Source: Aeromonas taiwanensis
GTDB lineage: Bacteria; Pseudomonadota; Gammaproteobacteria; Enterobacterales; Aeromonadaceae
NCBI RefSeq assembly: GCF_000820165.1
Contig: NZ_CDDD01000101.1
Span: 124,001-188,000 of the forward strand
DNA: 64,000 nt
Direction of reading: 5' to 3'
Shown here: positions 10,233 to 21,488 of the stretch, piece by piece
Numbering within the stretch: the first letter of the stretch is position 1
How the letters are laid out: each line of letters begins with the position of its first letter
Translations under genes and position numbers: made by a program
Notes under the pieces: generated by a model
Told to the model about the DNA's origin: nothing
The model's input: the letters and a program-made list of their open reading frames with translations, nothing else
Databases searched by the model: none

Positions 10233-11525
10233 ATGGAAATATTGATCCTGTTTGGATTGATTTTGCTCAATGGCGTCTTTGCCATGTCGGAAATCGCCAT
10301 CGTCACCGCCCGTAAGGCACGGCTTGCCAAGATGGCCAATGAGGGGAGTCGTTCCGCCGCCATCGCCCTCAAGCTGGGCGAAGATCCGACCCATTTCCTC
10401 TCTGCCGTCCAGATCGGCATCACCAGCATCGGCCTGCTCAACGGTATCTATGGCGAATCCCTGCTGGCCCAGCCCTTCGCCCTCTGGCTGCAGGAGTGGG
10501 GACTCTCCCCCAAGAGCAGCAGCCTCCTCGCCACCGTCATCGTGGTGGTCCTGGTCACCTACCTCTCCATCGTGGTGGGGGAGCTGGTGCCCAAGCGTCT
10601 CGGCCAGCTCAGCGCCGAGCGCATCGCCTGCCTGGTGGCCCGTCCCATGCTCTGGCTCGCGACCCTGACCCGCCCCTTCGTCTGGTTGCTGTCCGCCTCC
10701 ACCAACACCACCTTGCGCTTGCTGCGGGTCGATCAGAGCAGCGGCGCCAACGTCACCCAGGAGGAGATCCACGCCATGCTGGTGGAGGGCTCGGAAGCCG
10801 GGGTGATCGAGGATCACGAGCACACCATGTTGCGGAACGTGTTCCGCCTCGACGAGCGCAGCCTCTCGTCGCTGATGGTGCCCCGCAGCGACATCCGCTA
10901 CATCGACCTCTCCCTGCCGCTGGAAACCAACCTGCAGCGTCTGGTGGAGTATCGCCACAGCTTCTTCCCGGTCTGTGACGGCAGCCTCTCGGATCTGGTG
11001 GGCATTCTCAACGTCAGCAAGGTGCTGCACGCCTACATCAAGGGGGAGCCCATCGATCTGGCGGCCCTGACCCAGGATGGCAGCCTGCTGCCGGAGACCC
11101 TGAACGGCCTGGAGCTGCTCAACCATTTCCGCACCCATTCCGAGCACATGGTGCTGGTGGTGGATGAATATGGCGAGCTGCAGGGGCTGGTCACCCAGCA
11201 GGATCTGCTGGAAACCCTGGCCGGCGACTTCCAGCAGGAAGGTGGGGAGGACAACTGGGCCTTCCAGCGCGCCGATGGCAGCTGGCTGCTCGACGGCCTC
11301 ATCCCCCTGCCCGAGCTGAAGGATTGTCTGGAGCTGGTGCGACTGCCAGAAGAAGAAAAACATCACTATCACACCCTTGGAGGGCTTATCATGCTGCTCC
11401 TTGGCCGCCTTCCCCAGACCGGAGACCTGGTCACCCTGGAACAGTGGCAACTGGAAATAGTGGATATGGACGGCCTGCGCATCGACAAGGTGCTTGCCAT
11501 GCCCTTGACCGACCAACCCAGCTAA
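10233..11525 (+). CDS. CNNM/CorC-type membrane protein (PaeA/YtfL-like, 'hemolysin family')
   Basis: A 430-residue inner-membrane protein. The N-terminal DUF21/CNNM domain (about residues 1-190, four helices) has the conserved MSEIAIVTARKARL and VVVGELVPKRLG stretches. Two CBS domains follow (about 205-335: MVPRSDIRYIDL and VVDEYGELQGLVT), then a CorC/HlyC C-terminal domain (about 350-425). PaeA of enterobacteria exports cadaverine and putrescine; related proteins export magnesium or cobalt. The 'hemolysin' label is historical. Which substrate applies here cannot be read from the sequence. Confidence 0.9.
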   Translation: MEILILFGLILLNGVFAMSEIAIVTARKARLAKMANEGSRSAAIALKLGEDPTHFLSAVQIGITSIGLLNGIYGESLLAQPFALWLQEWGLSPKSSSLLATVIVVVLVTYLSIVVGELVPKRLGQLSAERIACLVARPMLWLATLTRPFVWLLSASTNTTLRLLRVDQSSGANVTQEEIHAMLVEGSEAGVIEDHEHTMLRNVFRLDERSLSSLMVPRSDIRYIDLSLPLETNLQRLVEYRHSFFPVCDGSLSDLVGILNVSKVLHAYIKGEPIDLAALTQDGSLLPETLNGLELLNHFRTHSEHMVLVVDEYGELQGLVTQQDLLETLAGDFQQEGGEDNWAFQRADGSWLLDGLIPLPELKDCLELVRLPEEEKHHYHTLGGLIMLLLGRLPQTGDLVTLEQWQLEIVDMDGLRIDKVLAMPLTDQPS

Positions 11526-11543
11526 CCTGCGGAGTTTGCATGT

Positions 11544-12209
11544 ATGGAGCAGTTTTACCACCTGGCTCACGCCTTCATTAATCAGGATCTGGCGACGCTT
11601 TCCAATCCCGACATGGTCTTCATGGTCTATGTCGTCCTCCTGACATTCCTGGTGCTGGAGAATGGTTTCATCCCCACCGCCTTTCTGCCCGGCGACACCC
11701 TGCTGATCCTGACCGGCGTGCTCATCTATCAGGGTGTGCTGCCCCTGGCAGTCGTCCCGCTGCTGATCCTGGCTACCTTCTGCGGCACCTGGCTCGGCTA
11801 CATGCAGGGGCGTTTCCTTGGCCACACCCAGATGTATCACAGGCTGATGTCCCATCTGGACGACAAGCACAAGGAGAAGGTGCACTACCTGCTCAACAAG
11901 TACGGCATCATCACCCTGATCACCGCCCGCTACATTGCCTTCGTGCGCACTGCCTACCCCTATATCGTCGGCGCCAACGAGATCCCCCAGGGACGCTTCC
12001 TGGTAGTCAACCTCATCAGCTCCATCATGTGGATCTGCCCCCTGGTCGGACTGGGTTACTACCTGAGCCACACCAAGTTGGCCGCGCAGTATGAGTCCCA
12101 ATTTCTCAGCGTTATCCTCTATCTGCCCGTGGTGTTGCTGGTGGGGGGTCTCATCGCCCTGGTCTGGCGCTGGTGGAGCAAACGCAAGGCCGGTGTCTCG
12201 CCGAAGTGA
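11544..12209 (+). CDS. DedA-family membrane protein
   Basis: A 221-residue member of the DedA/VTT (SNARE-associated) superfamily. It carries the family motif F(x)PGDTLLILTG at about residues 51-60 and the ITARYIAFVRTAYPYIVGANE motif region near 125-150, where the arginine residues are conserved. Some DedA proteins flip undecaprenyl phosphate or phospholipids and are needed for membrane energetics and peptide resistance. The gene follows the CNNM gene after 18 bp, so an operon is likely. It ends just before a strong hairpin. Confidence 0.92.
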   Translation: MEQFYHLAHAFINQDLATLSNPDMVFMVYVVLLTFLVLENGFIPTAFLPGDTLLILTGVLIYQGVLPLAVVPLLILATFCGTWLGYMQGRFLGHTQMYHRLMSHLDDKHKEKVHYLLNKYGIITLITARYIAFVRTAYPYIVGANEIPQGRFLVVNLISSIMWICPLVGLGYYLSHTKLAAQYESQFLSVILYLPVVLLVGGLIALVWRWWSKRKAGVSPK

Positions 12210-12220
12210 GGCAAATCAGA

Positions 12221-12246
12221 GGGTCGCCGACAGGCGGCCCTTTTTT
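12221..12246 (+). terminator. Terminator after DedA gene
   Basis: GGGTCGCC / GGCGGCCC hairpin with GACA loop (one G-T pair) followed by six T residues. Confidence 0.85.
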
Positions 12247-12345
12247 ATGGAAAATAGTGGCGAATTCCCCCTGCCCGCTCTTGTAAAGCAAGGGCAAAAA
12301 TGAGTGAATCTACCGCCTTTTTTCGCTGTGGATGGAGTCGGTCGT

Positions 12346-13173
12346 ATGGGGTGTTGGATTCGCGCAATCGCGCTGGTAGGTGGATTGATGGGAGTGCTCG
12401 GATCGCCGGCCGCCCTGGCAACCCCGAACCCGGCCAAGTTGCAACTCAAGTCGGGCAGCGCCCTGGTGATGGACGTCAACACCGGCAAGACGCTCTACCA
12501 GAAGAACCCCGCCCAGGTGCGTCCCATCGCCTCCCTCACCAAGCTGATGACGGCGCTGGTGGTGCTGGATGCCCGCCAGAACCTGAACCAGACGCTGACC
12601 ATCGATCAGAACGACAGGGACAACCTCAAGCACACCTACTCCCGGGTGCGCATGGGCACCAAGGTGAGCCGCCGCGACGCCCTGCATCTGGCACTGATGT
12701 CCTCCGAGAATCGCATGGCCTCGGCGCTGGCCCGCCACTACCCGGGCGGCCGCTCGGCCTTCATTCGCGCCATGAACAACAAGGCCAAACAGCTCGGCAT
12801 GCGCAACAGCCGCTTCTACGACGCCACCGGCCTGTCGACCCGCAACGTCTCCACTGCCCGGGATCTGGCCAAGCTCATCGCCGCCGCCTATCGCCAGCCG
12901 CTGATCCGCGAATTCACCCAGGACACCAGCAAGGAGATGCGCTTCAGCACTCCTGCCTACAGTCTGATGTTCAACAACACCAATCCCCTGGTGAAGAACC
13001 CGGACTGGGGTGTGCGCCTCTCCAAGACCGGCTACACCGACGAGGCGGGCCGCTGCCTGCTGATGCGTGCCAAGCCGGATAGCCAGGAGCTCGCCATCGT
13101 GCTGCTCAACTCCGTGGGGAAACGCACTCCGGTCGGGGATGCCAACCGCATCCGCAAGTGGCTGAAAAGCTGA
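12346..13173 (+). CDS. pbpG: D-alanyl-D-alanine endopeptidase PbpG (PBP7)
   Basis: Low-molecular-weight penicillin-binding protein that cleaves peptide cross-links in murein, periplasmic and membrane-associated. From ATG 12346 (GGAG eight bases upstream) the 275-residue product has a signal peptide ending ALA at about residue 25. The three S11 motifs are SLTK at 63-66, SEN at 120-122 and KTG in SKTGYTDEAG near 220. A GTG 42 bases further upstream is possible but has no better ribosome site. No C-terminal PBP5-type domain is present, as expected for PBP7. Confidence 0.93.
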   Translation: MGCWIRAIALVGGLMGVLGSPAALATPNPAKLQLKSGSALVMDVNTGKTLYQKNPAQVRPIASLTKLMTALVVLDARQNLNQTLTIDQNDRDNLKHTYSRVRMGTKVSRRDALHLALMSSENRMASALARHYPGGRSAFIRAMNNKAKQLGMRNSRFYDATGLSTRNVSTARDLAKLIAAAYRQPLIREFTQDTSKEMRFSTPAYSLMFNNTNPLVKNPDWGVRLSKTGYTDEAGRCLLMRAKPDSQELAIVLLNSVGKRTPVGDANRIRKWLKS

Positions 13174-13192
13174 TTCTCTCCACGACGACAAG

Positions 13193-13218
13193 AAAGGATG
13201 CTGCGGCATCCTTTTTTA
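13193..13218 (+). terminator. pbpG terminator
   Basis: AAAGGATGC / GCATCCTTT stem with TGCG loop and a run of T residues, 20 bases after the pbpG stop. Confidence 0.85.
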
Positions 13219-13563
13219 TTGCCCGCAAACCGCCTCTATCCACATCTGAGCACATTCACCAGCAGAAGGTGACAAGGTGTTGTCTTGGACGAAGGGATAC
13301 GCATAGGGCGCGATAGCGTGAGTGGGGGGCAAAGTTGGTAAAGGAGGCAGGGTGAGGCACCGAGCGAGCGCCCGCCATGCCGGCGTGGCAGCCGTTGTCA
13401 CGAGCCTGCTGGTGACCGCCTGGATGGCCAGGATGGGATGATCGCGACCACAGCAGCGAAGCAGCAGCGCTGAGGCAAAGAGGTGAAGAGGTGAAGAGGT
13501 GAAGAGGTGAAGAGACGAGTATCACAACCAGCCGAATCGCATCGACACGCCTGGAGCGGCCCA
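13219..13563. other. Intergenic stretch without a recognisable gene
   Basis: About 345 bases between the pbpG terminator and the tRNA-Arg terminator. Overlapping open frames on both strands lack ribosome sites and family resemblance. The only structure seen is the short tandem repeat listed separately. Confidence 0.6.
13481..13512 (+). repeat. Tandem repeat, 4 x 8 bp
   Basis: Four exact head-to-tail copies of AGGTGAAG (13481, 13489, 13497, 13505), with partial copies at both ends, in non-coding DNA downstream of the tRNA pair. Because the unit is 8 bp, copy number may vary between strains by slippage. Confidence 0.9.
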
Positions 13564-13596
13564 TAAAAAAACAGCCCCGACCGAAGTCGAGGCTGT
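13564..13596 (-). terminator. Terminator of the tRNA-Ser/tRNA-Arg unit
   Basis: Minus-strand ACAGCCTCGAC / GTCGGGGCTGT stem with a TTCG loop followed by seven T residues, just after tRNA-Arg. Confidence 0.88.
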
Positions 13597-13601
13597 CTGT
13601 A

Positions 13602-13678
13602 TGGTGCGCCCGAGAGGATTCGAACCTCTGACCACCTGGTTCGTAGCCAGGTACTCTATCCAGCTGAGCTACGGGCGC
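13602..13678 (-). tRNA. tRNA-Arg (anticodon ACG)
   Basis: 77 nt including CCA. Acceptor GCGCCCG pairs with CGGGCGC. The anticodon stem CCTGG/CCAGG holds loop CTACGAA, giving ACG (the wobble A is normally edited to inosine). Three bases downstream of tRNA-Ser. Confidence 0.96.
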
Positions 13679-13681
13679 TAA

Positions 13682-13774
13682 TGGCGGAGAAGGGGGGATT
13701 CGAACCCCCGATGCGGGTATAAGCCGCATACTCCCTTAGCAGGGGAGCGCCTTCAGCCTCTCGGCCACCTCTCC
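13682..13774 (-). tRNA. tRNA-Ser (anticodon GCU)
   Basis: 93 nt including CCA, class II with a long variable arm (TATGCGG... CCGCAT). Acceptor arm GGAGAGG. The anticodon stem CTCCC/GGGAG holds loop CTGCTAA, giving GCT. Position downstream of csrA matches serV in E. coli. Confidence 0.96.
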
Positions 13775-13934
13775 GTTTGCGGGGCTGATAATACTTCACA
13801 GGGATTTTTAGTCAAACACTTTTTTGGAGAAAACAGAGCGTTCGCTCAGCATTTGGCCAAAGAGTGGAATATTCAAGCAATATCGACACTTACCCAGTTC
13901 CACCGCGCCCTGCAGGCCGATTGCCGGGGCCCGG

Positions 13935-13966
13935 AAAAACAAAAGGCGACACATGAGATGTCGCCT
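13935..13966 (-). terminator. csrA terminator
   Basis: AGGCGACA / TGTCGCCT stem with a 7-nt loop. On the minus strand it is followed by TTTTGTTTTT, 22 bases after the csrA stop. Confidence 0.88.
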
Positions 13967-13987
13967 GATAGCTGCTAGCTGTACCGC

Positions 13988-14176
13988 TTAGAAGTTCGGT
14001 TGACCCGGTACCTTCTCGGCCTGTATCCGCATGTAGATCTCTTCGCGGTGTACGGAGACCTCTTTCGGTGCATTCACACCGATACGCACCTGGTTACCCT
14101 TGACGCCCAGTACGGTCACGGTCACTTCGTCACCAATCATCAGGGTTTCCCCAACACGACGAGTCAAAATAAGCAT
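13988..14176 (-). CDS. csrA: Carbon storage regulator CsrA
   Basis: Homodimeric RNA-binding regulator that binds GGA motifs in leaders and controls translation of carbon, motility and biofilm genes. The 62-residue protein starts [16 protein letters not shown] and carries [19 protein letters not shown], both hallmarks; R6/L4 and the RNA-binding VHREEI segment are intact. ATG 14176 follows an AGGAGC ribosome site. Lies 93 bp after lysC and upstream of the tRNA pair, the order seen in many gammaproteobacteria. Confidence 0.98.
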   Translation of the reverse strand: MLILTRRVGETLMIGDEVTVTVLGVKGNQVRIGVNAPKEVSVHREEIYMRIQAEKVPGQPNF

Positions 14177-14269
14177 TCGCTTGCTCCTGTATCCTGTTTT
14201 GTATTTATATCGATATGCGCCATTATCTTACAAAGATACCGATATGGTAAATGGTTGAAACTAAATCAA

Positions 14270-15517
14270 TCAGGGATTGTTCCCCAAGGGCTGCTCATGA
14301 GGCTCATTATCCAGCCCGAACGCCGAGTGCAATGAACGCACTGCCAGCTCCAGGTACTTCTCGTCAATCACCACGGATATCTTGATTTCAGAGGTGGAAA
14401 TCAGCTGCATGTTGATCCCCTCCTCGCCCAATACCTTGAACATGGTGCGAGCGACGCCCGGATGATTCCACATGCCGACCCCGACGATGGAGACCTTGGC
14501 GATCTCCCCGTTGCCCTGCACGCAGGCGGCCCCCAGCTGGGTGGCGGTCTCCTCCAGCAGGGCGCGGGCCCGGCGGTAGTCATCGCGATTCACCGTGAAG
14601 GTGAAGTCGGCGGTGCCATCCCCCATGGTGTTCTGCACTATCATGTCGACATCTATGTTGGCATCGCTGATCGGATTCAGGATCTGCGCCGCCACCGTCG
14701 GCCGGTCCGGCACACCCAGAATGGTCAGACTCGCCTCGTTGCGATTGAACGCAATGCCGGATACCAGGGGTGCTTCCATCCTCTCACCTCCATATGTGAT
14801 TAAGGTTCCCTCTCCGTCGACAAAACTCGACAGCACCCGCAACGGCACGCGGTACTTGCCCGCGAACTCCACCGAACGGATCTGCAGCACCTTGGCCCCC
14901 AGACTCGCCATCTCCAGCATCTCCTCGAAGGTGATGGTATCGAGGCGACGCGCCTTGGGCTCGATGCGCGGGTCCGTGGTGTAGACACCATCCACATCGG
15001 TAAAGATCTGGCATTCATCGGCCTTGATGGCCGCCGCCACGGCCACGGCCGTGGTGTCCGAACCACCACGTCCCAGGGTGGTGATGGCATTGTGCTCATC
15101 ACGCCCCTGGAAGCCGGCGATCACCACCACCTTGCCGGCACCGAGCTCGGCCTGAACCTGCTCGGTGTCGATCCGGGTGATGCGCGCCTTGCCATAGGCG
15201 GAGTCGGTGTGGATACGGACCTGATCGCCGGTCATCGAGACCGCAGGGCAACCGCGCTTGTTCAACGCGATCGCCAGCAGCGCTATGGTGACCTGCTCAC
15301 CGGTCGAGATCAGCACATCCATCTCGCGCCGATTGGCATCCTGATCCAGCTGCTGGGCCATGCCCAGCAACCGGTTGGTTTCGCCCGACATGGCGGAAAC
15401 GACCACCACCACGTCATGTCCCTGGGCACGGGTCAGCTGAACGCGATCGGCGACTGCCTCGATCCGCTCCAGCGTCCCGACCGAGGTTCCACCGTACTTC
15501 TGAACAAAGAGTGCCAC
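14270..15517 (-). CDS. lysC: Monofunctional aspartate kinase (LysC type)
   Basis: Phosphorylates aspartate, the first step towards lysine, threonine, methionine and diaminopimelate. The 415-residue protein has KYGGTS at residues 7-12, the SAMSGETNRL and STGEQV stretches, FTDVDGVYTTDPR in the catalytic lobe, and two C-terminal ACT domains (about 265-410). Length and order resemble the Pseudomonas/Vibrio enzyme rather than the E. coli lysine-specific LysC (about 449). It starts 16 bp after alaS, so cotranscription is likely. No lysine riboswitch is possible in that gap. Confidence 0.95.
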   Translation of the reverse strand: MALFVQKYGGTSVGTLERIEAVADRVQLTRAQGHDVVVVVSAMSGETNRLLGMAQQLDQDANRREMDVLISTGEQVTIALLAIALNKRGCPAVSMTGDQVRIHTDSAYGKARITRIDTEQVQAELGAGKVVVIAGFQGRDEHNAITTLGRGGSDTTAVAVAAAIKADECQIFTDVDGVYTTDPRIEPKARRLDTITFEEMLEMASLGAKVLQIRSVEFAGKYRVPLRVLSSFVDGEGTLITYGGERMEAPLVSGIAFNRNEASLTILGVPDRPTVAAQILNPISDANIDVDMIVQNTMGDGTADFTFTVNRDDYRRARALLEETATQLGAACVQGNGEIAKVSIVGVGMWNHPGVARTMFKVLGEEGINMQLISTSEIKISVVIDEKYLELAVRSLHSAFGLDNEPHEQPLGNNP

Positions 15518-15533
15518 AGATCACCTCGCCCGC

Positions 15534-18158
<2,625 letters not shown>

Positions 18159-18419
18159 GGAAAATCCTGCTTGATTCGAATACGGACTTTTAACCGCATT
18201 AATGTAAGTTTTCTGCCGGGTAAAGTAAAACGCGCGGGCCCCTTGCGGGTGAAAAAGCCCGCAACGGATACGGCGGCGAGCGACGCGTTGGCAAGCGGGG
18301 CGTAAAAGGGGAGTCGGCCGGCTGACACTGGCAGCCCTCTGGCAGCAATCGGAGGGGTCAATGGGAGTACAAACATGGTCGCGCGGGCGAGGGAGCCGCC
18401 ACCGCACACCAAGACGAGT

Positions 18420-18929
18420 CTACTGCCCCTCCTCCTGCAAAGCAGAGAGGGCATAGCGAGACTGATCTTGCGTGAACCCCCGGCCAAGCAGGTATTTCAG
18501 CCATTTCATGCGCAGTTTGAAGTCGGCGAGATCGGCGGCCCGGGCACGCCGCGCCAGCAATGCCAGGGCAAGCTCGAACCAGTCCAGCTCGGGTTGCTCG
18601 AAGGCGGCATCAATCTGGACATCGCTCAGCCCCTTGCGGCGCAAGTCGAAACGGATCTTGAGCGGGCCATGCCCCTTGGCGGCACCAGCCCGCACCGCCA
18701 TGGCACCGTAGCGCTCGTCATCGATCCAGTGATAGCCGCGACAGTAGTCGAGCACTGCGTCGATCACTTCCTCCTTGAAGCCTTGCTGGCGCAGGCGCCT
18801 GGCCAGCTCCGACTCGGCGCTCTCGCGCCGTGCCAGGCTGCGCATGGCGAAGGCGCGGGCGGCGGCCAGCTGCTCCTCAAAGGTGGGTTCGACGGGCTCG
18901 GCAGGCTCGGTAACGGATTCATCAACCAT
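18420..18929 (-). CDS. recX: Regulatory protein RecX
   Basis: RecX binds RecA filaments and limits their extension. The 169-residue protein has the helical RecX repeats: ALRRLARRESAESELARRL-like first repeat (residues 30-60), then YHWIDDERYGAMAVRAGAAKGHGPLKI (about 75-105) and LRRKGLSDVQIDAAFEQ. ATG 18929 lies only about 8 bases past the recA terminator hairpin and has no clear ribosome site, so expression probably depends on read-through from recA, as described for E. coli recX. Confidence 0.9.
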   Translation of the reverse strand: MVDESVTEPAEPVEPTFEEQLAAARAFAMRSLARRESAESELARRLRQQGFKEEVIDAVLDYCRGYHWIDDERYGAMAVRAGAAKGHGPLKIRFDLRRKGLSDVQIDAAFEQPELDWFELALALLARRARAADLADFKLRMKWLKYLLGRGFTQDQSRYALSALQEEGQ

Positions 18930-18936
18930 AAATGAC

Positions 18937-18960
18937 AAGGCCGGGTATCAACCCGGCCTT
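18937..18960 (-). terminator. recA terminator / recX attenuator
   Basis: AAGGCCGGGT / ACCCGGCCTT perfect 10-bp stem with an ATCA loop (TGAT on the minus strand), 10 bases after the recA stop. The following TTGTCATTT is a weak T tract and runs into the recX start. Confidence 0.85.
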
Positions 18961-18970
18961 CCTTTCGCTC

Positions 18971-20035
18971 TTATTCGAACTCTTGTTCGTTTTCGGCTTC
19001 AAACTCGTCGTACTCGGCGGCGGAGGCTTTCTCCTCCACCGGCGCGGCGCCGGAGAGCAGCAGCTCGCGCAGCTTGGCTTCTACCTCGCCAGCCAGCGCC
19101 TTGTTCTCGGAGAAGAGCTTCATGACGTTGGCCTTGCCCTGACCGATCTTCTCGCCGTTGTAGCTGTACCAGGCACCGGCCTTGTCGATCAGCTTGTGTT
19201 TGACGCCCAGATCAACCAGCTCGCCCTCTTTGGAGATGCCAGCACCGTAGAAGATCTGGAACTCGGCCTGCTTGAAGGGGGGCGCCACCTTGTTCTTGAC
19301 CACCTTGACGCGGGTCTCGTTGCCGACCACTTCGTCCCCTTCCTTGATGGCGCCGGTACGACGGATGTCCAGGCGCACGGAGGCGTAGAACTTGAGCGCG
19401 TTACCACCGGTGGTAGTCTCCGGGCTGCCGAACATGACGCCGATCTTCATCCGGATCTGGTTGATGAAGATGCACAGGCAGTTGGCATTCTTGATGTTGG
19501 CGGTCAGCTTGCGCAAGGCCTGGGACATCAGGCGGGCCTGCAGGCCGACGTGGGAGTCACCCATCTCCCCTTCGATTTCCGCTTTCGGCGTCAGGGCGGC
19601 CACGGAGTCGACGATGATGACGTCGACGGCGTTGGAGCGTACCAGCATGTCGCAGATCTCCAGCGCCTGTTCACCGGTATCCGGCTGTGAGATCAGCAGG
19701 TCGTCGACGTTGACCCCCAGCTTGGCGGCATAGACGGGATCCAGGGCGTGCTCCGCATCGACGAAGGCGCAGGTCTTGCCCTTTTTCTGGGCCTCGGCGA
19801 TCACCTGCAGGGTCAGCGTGGTCTTGCCGGAGGATTCCGGACCGTAGATCTCGACAATACGGCCGCACGGCAGGCCGCCGATCCCCAGCGCCACGTCCAG
19901 GGAGAGGGAGCCGGTGGAGATGGCTTCGATATCCATGGTCTTGCTGTCGCCCAGACGCATGATGGAGCCTTTGCCAAACTGCTTTTCGATCTGGCCCAGC
20001 GCAGCCGCCAGTGCCTTCTGTTTGTTCTGATCCAT
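18971..20035 (-). CDS. recA: Recombinase RecA
   Basis: DNA strand-exchange ATPase and coprotease for LexA cleavage. The 354-residue protein has Walker A GPESSGKT at 65-72, [18 protein letters not shown], the L1/L2 loops ([22 protein letters not shown]) and an acidic tail [14 protein letters not shown] that modulates DNA binding. A consensus SOS box lies 50 bp upstream. It heads a minus-strand run recA-recX-alaS-lysC-csrA. Confidence 0.99.
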   Translation of the reverse strand: MDQNKQKALAAALGQIEKQFGKGSIMRLGDSKTMDIEAISTGSLSLDVALGIGGLPCGRIVEIYGPESSGKTTLTLQVIAEAQKKGKTCAFVDAEHALDPVYAAKLGVNVDDLLISQPDTGEQALEICDMLVRSNAVDVIIVDSVAALTPKAEIEGEMGDSHVGLQARLMSQALRKLTANIKNANCLCIFINQIRMKIGVMFGSPETTTGGNALKFYASVRLDIRRTGAIKEGDEVVGNETRVKVVKNKVAPPFKQAEFQIFYGAGISKEGELVDLGVKHKLIDKAGAWYSYNGEKIGQGKANVMKLFSENKALAGEVEAKLRELLLSGAAPVEEKASAAEYDEFEAENEQEFE

Positions 20036-20084
20036 GCCAATCTCCGCTGGGAATCGTGATGAAGAAGTGAAGTTGGGCTAAGTA

Positions 20085-20104
20085 TACTGTTTATGCATAC
20101 AGTA
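20085..20104. promoter_or_regulatory. LexA (SOS) box of recA
   Basis: TACTGT TTATGCAT ACAGTA matches the LexA consensus TACTGT-N8-ACAGTA in every arm position, 50 bp upstream of recA. It overlaps the expected recA promoter. It is also 12 bp from the end of pncC, so no separate gene is involved. Confidence 0.95.
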
Positions 20105-20115
20105 TCAAGTCCAAT

Positions 20116-20607
20116 TTATTTGAGCAGGGCCAGCAGTCCGGACAAGGCCTGTCTGACCGCCTGCTGGCGAACCTGATGGCGATCCCCGTCGAAACGAGCG
20201 AGCAGGGAGTGATGGCGGCCGGTGCGATCCGCCCAGGCGAACCAGACGGTACCGACCGGCTTCTCGTCGCTACCGCCGCCGGGCCCGGCGATGCCGCTGA
20301 TGGCCACGCAGATCCCCGCATCGGAGCGGGCCAGACAGCCTCGCGTCATCTCCAATACCACCGCCTCGCTGACGGCGCCGTGGCGCAGCAGGCTGTCAAT
20401 GCTGACTCCCAGCATCTGCTGCTTGGCCTCGTTGGTATAGGTGACGAAGCCGCGATCGAACCAGGTCGAGCTGCCGGCGATATCGGTAATGGCCGTGGCC
20501 ACGCCGCCGCCGGTACAGGACTCCGCCGTGGCGGCCAGCCAGCCCTTGGCCAGCAATGCTTCGCCCAGCTCCTGGGATAAACGGGTGATCTCTGCCTCCA
20601 GTCCCAT
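20116..20607 (-). CDS. pncC: Nicotinamide-nucleotide amidase PncC (CinA C-terminal family)
   Basis: Deamidates NMN to nicotinate mononucleotide, recycling the pyridine nucleotide made by DNA ligase. The 163-residue protein is a stand-alone CinA C-terminal domain: AESCTGGGVATAITDIAGSS (residues about 27-46), FVTYTNEAKQQMLGV, then ISGIAGPGGGSDEKPVGTVWFA. Starts at ATG 20607, six bases after AGGAG; an ATG two codons earlier overlaps the ribosome site. Adjacent to recA as in E. coli (ygaD). Confidence 0.94.
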   Translation of the reverse strand: MGLEAEITRLSQELGEALLAKGWLAATAESCTGGGVATAITDIAGSSTWFDRGFVTYTNEAKQQMLGVSIDSLLRHGAVSEAVVLEMTRGCLARSDAGICVAISGIAGPGGGSDEKPVGTVWFAWADRTGRHHSLLARFDGDRHQVRQQAVRQALSGLLALLK

Positions 20608-20807
20608 CGTCATCTCCTCAGTTGCCCCTTGCAGGGCGAAATATGCGGCTCATTATGCAGTTGCCCCGCCCCCCGGGCAACCGACCCGGGTTCGTGCGCG
20701 TCAGCAAGTTGTCACGGCTTAAGCTCCAGTACAAGGGCACCTCGTATCATCTCATGGCACCGTCATGCGTGCGGTTTCACCCCGTGACAGAAAAGGAGAA
20801 CACACCG

Positions 20808-21215
20808 ATGAAACACCCGTTCAAAGCCGCCCTGGTTGCCCTCGCCCTCTGCGCCACCACCCAGGTTTTTGCCGCCGAGGCAACCCCGGAGCTGCAGACC
20901 GAGACAACCCTGGCCCAGGAGCTCAACCTCTCGAACGCGCAGATGGAGCAGATCAAGGGACTGCGTGAGCAGGCAGCCAAGGACCTGGGAGCCGTCAAGC
21001 TCGATGCCATCGGCCAGGACGTCATCGTCAACATGATCAAGTCCGGCAAGTGGGACGAGGCGGCCGCCAAGAAACAGCTGCAGACCATCAGCGACGTACA
21101 GGCCGAGGCTCGCTATTATCGCGCCCACTACCTGTTCGAGGTGAGCCAGGTGCTGACACCTGAGCAGAAAGCCAAGCTGCACGAGATGCTGAACGGCGGC
21201 GAGGCGATGTACTGA
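20808..21215 (+). CDS. Small periplasmic LTxxQ-type protein (Spy/CpxP-like)
   Basis: A 135-residue secreted protein. ATG 20808 follows AAAGGAGAA. Residues 1-23 form a signal peptide ending VFAAEA. The mature part is helical and charged, with LSNAQMEQIKGLREQAAKDL (about 43-62) and LTPEQKAKLHEMLNGG near the C-terminus. LTPEQ fits the LTxxQ motif of the Spy/CpxP family, which are envelope-stress chaperones or sensors. Only one clear LTxxQ copy is seen, so the assignment is by resemblance. No CpxR box was recognised upstream. Confidence 0.65.
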   Translation: MKHPFKAALVALALCATTQVFAAEATPELQTETTLAQELNLSNAQMEQIKGLREQAAKDLGAVKLDAIGQDVIVNMIKSGKWDEAAAKKQLQTISDVQAEARYYRAHYLFEVSQVLTPEQKAKLHEMLNGGEAMY

Positions 21216-21241
21216 GAGGCGGTTTCCCTCCTCTGGCCCCG

Positions 21242-21270
21242 ATCCCCGCGCCGATGCGGGGATTTTGTCT
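21242..21270 (+). terminator. Terminator after the LTxxQ gene
   Basis: ATCCCCGC / GCGGGGAT stem with a 6-nt loop followed by TTTGTCT, 27 bases after the stop codon. Confidence 0.65.
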
Positions 21271-21488
21271 GCTCCTCCTCTTCTGCCCCGGTTGAACAAG
21301 GCTCAGGAGCCCCCTCTCTTTGCCCTCCCCGACCCCGCAAGAGGCGACCAGGCCAGGCTAGGACGCCGGCTTTACCCCCAAGACGGAGATTCCCCCTCAC
21401 CATCCGCCCCCGAGCATGTAGAATGGCCTCCAGATTCAGACCCATGATGGCAGACGCTTGCCTGCCAGAGCACCTTCTGGAAAAGCAC

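Noticed and set aside
10233-11525. Hemolysin
   Set aside because: Family databases use that name, but the DUF21-CBS-CorC layout is a membrane transport/regulatory protein, not a toxin.
13256-13729. 157-residue minus-strand frame over the tRNA-Arg/Ser region
   Set aside because: It runs through both tRNAs and the tandem repeat; no independent support.
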